Positions 61,964 through 64,000 of a DNA stretch of 64,000 nucleotides are shown piece by piece. Position 1 is the stretch's first letter. Every line of letters begins with the position of its first letter. The translations under genes were made by a program, and so were the position numbers. The notes beneath the pieces are model-generated. The model was given only the letters and a program-made list of their open reading frames with translations, searched no databases and was not told where the DNA came from. Source of the stretch: Paenibacillus sp. FSL H7-0326 (GTDB lineage Bacteria; Bacillota; Bacilli; Paenibacillales; Paenibacillaceae); NCBI RefSeq assembly GCF_001955535.1, contig NZ_MPVN01000002.1, positions 248,001-312,000 on the forward strand. Reading direction: 5' to 3'.

Positions 61964-62587
61964 TTAAATTCTAGTATTTAGCAGCCCCTCTATCCTTCTT
62001 AAATCTTGATCTGACCAAACATTCCTCGCAATGAGCTCTTGAATAAGGGGCAAATGCTGCTCCAAGCTCTCACTGATTTTTGTAGCGATGGGAATGTAAC
62101 GATCCTCTCTTTGACGCAGTACATTGAATAGCAGCTCATGACTCAGTGGAGTTAACTTCACCATGCCTGCAGCTCCCCGTACGCTGTATGGTATTGCATA
62201 TGAGCTTAATAGCTCGACTTCTGTGCGATAAAATGACCCCTCAGTACATATCTCAAACCCACCGGACAGCTCAACAGCGGAATCCTCAACTCGATAATGG
62301 CTTAACAGAGAAGTGTAGGTGCCGCTCCTGTCCAAGACCTGTTCGTCTATTTGCTTGTCTAGAGCGAGCCTATGCAGTAATTTGGCAACCCGAAGATCCG
62401 CATAGATATCAATATCATTCGGAGGCTTAGAGAGTCCAACACCTTGGAGCATTAAACTGCTGCTTCCTCCCAATAACCAGAGATAGTCATTTGTATTCCA
62501 CATGTTGATTAATAATTTCAAAGATCGATCCAGCACCTCATCATGACTCCATTCATTTGGTGAAAATAGCCCTGCCAATCGGCTCAC
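61964..62587 (-). CDS. Nucleotidyltransferase-fold protein of unknown function
   Basis: 207 residues. LLGGSSSLMLQGVGLSKPPNDIDIYAD resembles the GS-x(n)-DxD core of minimal nucleotidyltransferases and of AbiEii/MNT-type proteins. A third acidic residue may lie in YRVEDSAVELSGGFE. No toxin-antitoxin partner of the usual kind is adjacent; the neighbours are a ferredoxin and a DUF2768 protein. Substrate unknown. Confidence 0.72.
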   Translation of the reverse strand: MSRLAGLFSPNEWSHDEVLDRSLKLLINMWNTNDYLWLLGGSSSLMLQGVGLSKPPNDIDIYADLRVAKLLHRLALDKQIDEQVLDRSGTYTSLLSHYRVEDSAVELSGGFEICTEGSFYRTEVELLSSYAIPYSVRGAAGMVKLTPLSHELLFNVLRQREDRYIPIATKISESLEQHLPLIQELIARNVWSDQDLRRIEGLLNTRI

Positions 62588-62681
62588 CTTCCCTTTTATC
62601 CTTTAAGTATATATCTTGATGCTTCAGTAAGCTCGCCGCATATATGTTATAGCAGGGATTCATCAATATCATTCATCGTTG

Positions 62682-62861
62682 CTACATGATTGACACTACG
62701 CCGCTGAAGAAACCAACTAACATGATAATAAAAGCAATGACGGATAAAATCCCTTTTATTATACCCTTAGTTTTGGCTCTGGCAAAAGTAATGAGAAAAA
62801 CAGACACTCCCATAATCAAAATTGCGATAATGGAAAGCCACATTTTATCCATTGCACTCAT
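62682..62861 (-). CDS. DUF2768-like small membrane protein (YphE position)
   Basis: 59 residues, ATG six bases after AAAGGGAG. Two membrane helices (about 8-26 and 33-57) with a basic RAKTKG turn. In B. subtilis a protein of this size and layout, yphE, lies between gpsA and spoIVA. Function unknown, possibly sporulation-related. The overlapping plus-strand frame (62686-62910) lacks a ribosome site and is rejected. Confidence 0.8.
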   Translation of the reverse strand: MSAMDKMWLSIIAILIMGVSVFLITFARAKTKGIIKGILSVIAFIIMLVGFFSGVVSIM

Positions 62862-62959
62862 GATTTGCTCCCTTTCGCTGCAACATTATTTTAGGTACGT
62901 TTGTCCATAAACATGACCTATTATATCATGAAAAACAGTACTGAACTTCCAAATAAAAG

Positions 62960-63004
62960 AAAAAAAGAACAAAGATCACAGGCTGCTGCCTCGCTCTTTG
63001 TTCT
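62960..63004 (-). terminator. Terminator after the SpoVIF-like gene
   Basis: Minus-strand AGAACAAAGA pairs with TCTTTGTTCT around a 19-base loop, then a long T-rich tract. Confidence 0.85.
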
Positions 63005-63014
63005 AGATCAGACC

Positions 63015-63290
63015 TTATTTCTTTTTCATCATCATTTTCATGATTGCTTCCATGTTGCTTGGATTCATACCGCTCTTTTTGACAGCATTTACGATTTCTT
63101 TAATCGTTTCTTCACTGACCGGTATATTGGCCATGGCAGAGACCTGCTTGATTAATGTCCGCAGCTGTGCTTCATTTTGCATTGTAGAAGGCTTAACCGT
63201 GTTGGCCAATTTTTTGACGGCCCCTTCGGATATTTTCTTACCGGTCTTCTTGTTAATCGCATCCAAAGCATCCTTAGAAAAATCTCCCAT
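63015..63290 (-). CDS. Stage VI sporulation protein F-like
   Basis: 91 residues, helical and Lys-rich (MGDFSKDALDAINKKTGKKIS...AVKKLANTVKP, ending MKMMMKKK). The pattern fits the SpoVIF (YjcC) family, a spore-coat-related sporulation protein in Bacillus. Recognition is from memory of family features, so the call is moderate. It follows gpsA on the same strand. Confidence 0.72.
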   Translation of the reverse strand: MGDFSKDALDAINKKTGKKISEGAVKKLANTVKPSTMQNEAQLRTLIKQVSAMANIPVSEETIKEIVNAVKKSGMNPSNMEAIMKMMMKKK

Positions 63291-63408
63291 TTATTCCCCT
63301 CCTCAAGACAAAAACTCACAATATCATATGAGCTGTCTTAGGGAAAGGTGATGGACTCCACAATTCTAGGGCTCCAGCCTACGATGAGAACGAGCGAGCT
63401 TAAATTCT

Positions 63409-64000
63409 TTATTTATGCCATTGCTCCCAGGTCTCAAGCTTCATAACTTCCATCTCCGTCTTCGGATCTCGACCCATAAGTGCTTCTACTGCCGTACGAC
63501 TGTCCTTGCCTGTGAACAGCACTTGATAGAGCTGATCGGCAATCGGCATCTGTACATTGAATTTGATCGATATGGCGTGAGCGGCCTCCGTAGTACGGAT
63601 ACCTTCCACCACCATCCCCATTGCTTCAAGCACTTCATTCAGCGGTTTGCCCTGACCGAGCGCATATCCAGCCCGCCAGTTCCGGCTATGTTTACTCGTC
63701 GCAGTTACGACAAGATCCCCAACACCCGCGAGTCCAGAGAAGGTGAGCGGATTCGCTCCCATTTGGACACCGACTCTCGAAATCTCGGCAAGCCCTCTCG
63801 TTATAATCGCTGCTTTAGCATTATCTCCAAAGCCAAGCCCATCCGACATTCCTGCACCGAGAGCAATGATGTTCTTAAGTGCTCCAGCCAGTTCAACACC
63901 CACTTGATCCCGGTTGGTATAGACCCTGAAGTTAACATTCATGAATAGATCTCTTGCATAGTTTGCCTTCTCATCGTTTAATGCCGCCACAACAATCGTT
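63409..64000 (-). CDS. gpsA: Glycerol-3-phosphate dehydrogenase [NAD(P)], N-terminal part beyond window
   Basis: C-terminal part; the frame is open to base 64000 ([10 protein letters not shown] before the apparent GTG), so the gene starts outside the window. [38 protein letters not shown] contains the substrate-binding Lys, and [20 protein letters not shown] the next conserved block. Reduces dihydroxyacetone phosphate to sn-glycerol 3-phosphate for phospholipids. Confidence 0.95.
   Translation of the reverse strand, partial: TIVVAALNDEKANYARDLFMNVNFRVYTNRDQVGVELAGALKNIIALGAGMSDGLGFGDNAKAAIITRGLAEISRVGVQMGANPLTFSGLAGVGDLVVTATSKHSRNWRAGYALGQGKPLNEVLEAMGMVVEGIRTTEAAHAISIKFNVQMPIADQLYQVLFTGKDSRTAVEALMGRDPKTEMEVMKLETWEQWHK

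Noticed and set aside
62686..62910. Plus-strand 74-codon frame
   Set aside because: It lacks a ribosome site, and the opposite strand has a well-formed DUF2768-like gene with a strong ribosome site.

Overview
The window looks like a chromosomal core segment of an endospore-forming Bacillota species, most likely Paenibacillus or a close relative. The evidence is gene order shared with the Bacillus subtilis dnaD-asnS-dinG-panDCB-birA-cca-bshA-mgsA-dapB, ypjABC-qcrCBA-ypiF, tyrA-hisC-trpABFCDE-aroH-aroB-aroF-cheR-ndk-hepT-menG-hepS-mtrB-hup-spoIVA and DUF2768-gpsA blocks, several sporulation genes (spoIVA, ypjB, a SpoVIF-like gene), T-box and TRAP type RNA control, bacillithiol synthesis and futalosine-type menaquinone genes. 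Genus assignment is inference from recalled family and synteny knowledge; no search was run. I saw no phage, transposase, CRISPR, rRNA or tRNA gene.

Layout: 1-977 holds the 3' part of a PLP aminotransferase. 978-4758 is a plus-strand proline operon (T-box leader, proB, proA, proC, terminator). From 4771 almost everything reads on the minus strand. In transcription order within each block: ECF sigma, anti-sigma and a triple-repeat membrane protein (7108-4771); asnS-dnaD (9333-7313); hbd-ackA (11446-9375); a small membrane protein plus a short FtsH-like protease (13606-11584); rex-mtaD-ypmB (16281-13781); dinG (19196-16326); a TPR protein; panB-panC-panD behind a long structured leader (22540-20052); then mazG-like, TPR, dapB, mgsA, bshA, cca and birA (28452-22649). 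yitT/ypjC at 28646-29518 is the only later plus-strand gene. Next come ypjB, ypjA, qcrA-qcrB-qcrC, ypiF, an IDEAL-domain gene, an unknown gene, a second sigma/anti-sigma pair with a phosphatase, an intergenic region with a candidate small RNA, the aromatic supra-operon (aroC-aroB-aroH, trpEDCFBA-hisC-tyrA), a 59-residue gene, cheR, ndk, hepT, mqnA, ubiX, a UbiA-family gene, menG, hepS, mtrB, hup, spoIVA, a 0.5-kb tandem repeat, a lipoprotein, a ferredoxin, a nucleotidyltransferase-fold protein, a DUF2768 protein, a SpoVIF-like protein and the 3' part of gpsA.

How it fits together: chorismate made by AroB/AroC feeds the trp genes, AroH/TyrA/HisC and, through MqnA, menaquinone. HepS/HepT make the isoprenoid side chain, and the UbiA-like protein, UbiX and MenG complete and methylate the quinone used by the Qcr b/c complex encoded 20 kb away. 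TRAP (mtrB) lies in the same window as its probable target, a (G/U)AG-repeat leader before trpE. The gene least explained by known families is the ECF-linked membrane protein with three PGxGH repeats. The main non-coding novelties are the 170-bp tandem repeats before spoIVA, a roughly 90-nt candidate sRNA with a perfect promoter and an anti-Shine-Dalgarno stretch, and the pan-operon leader.
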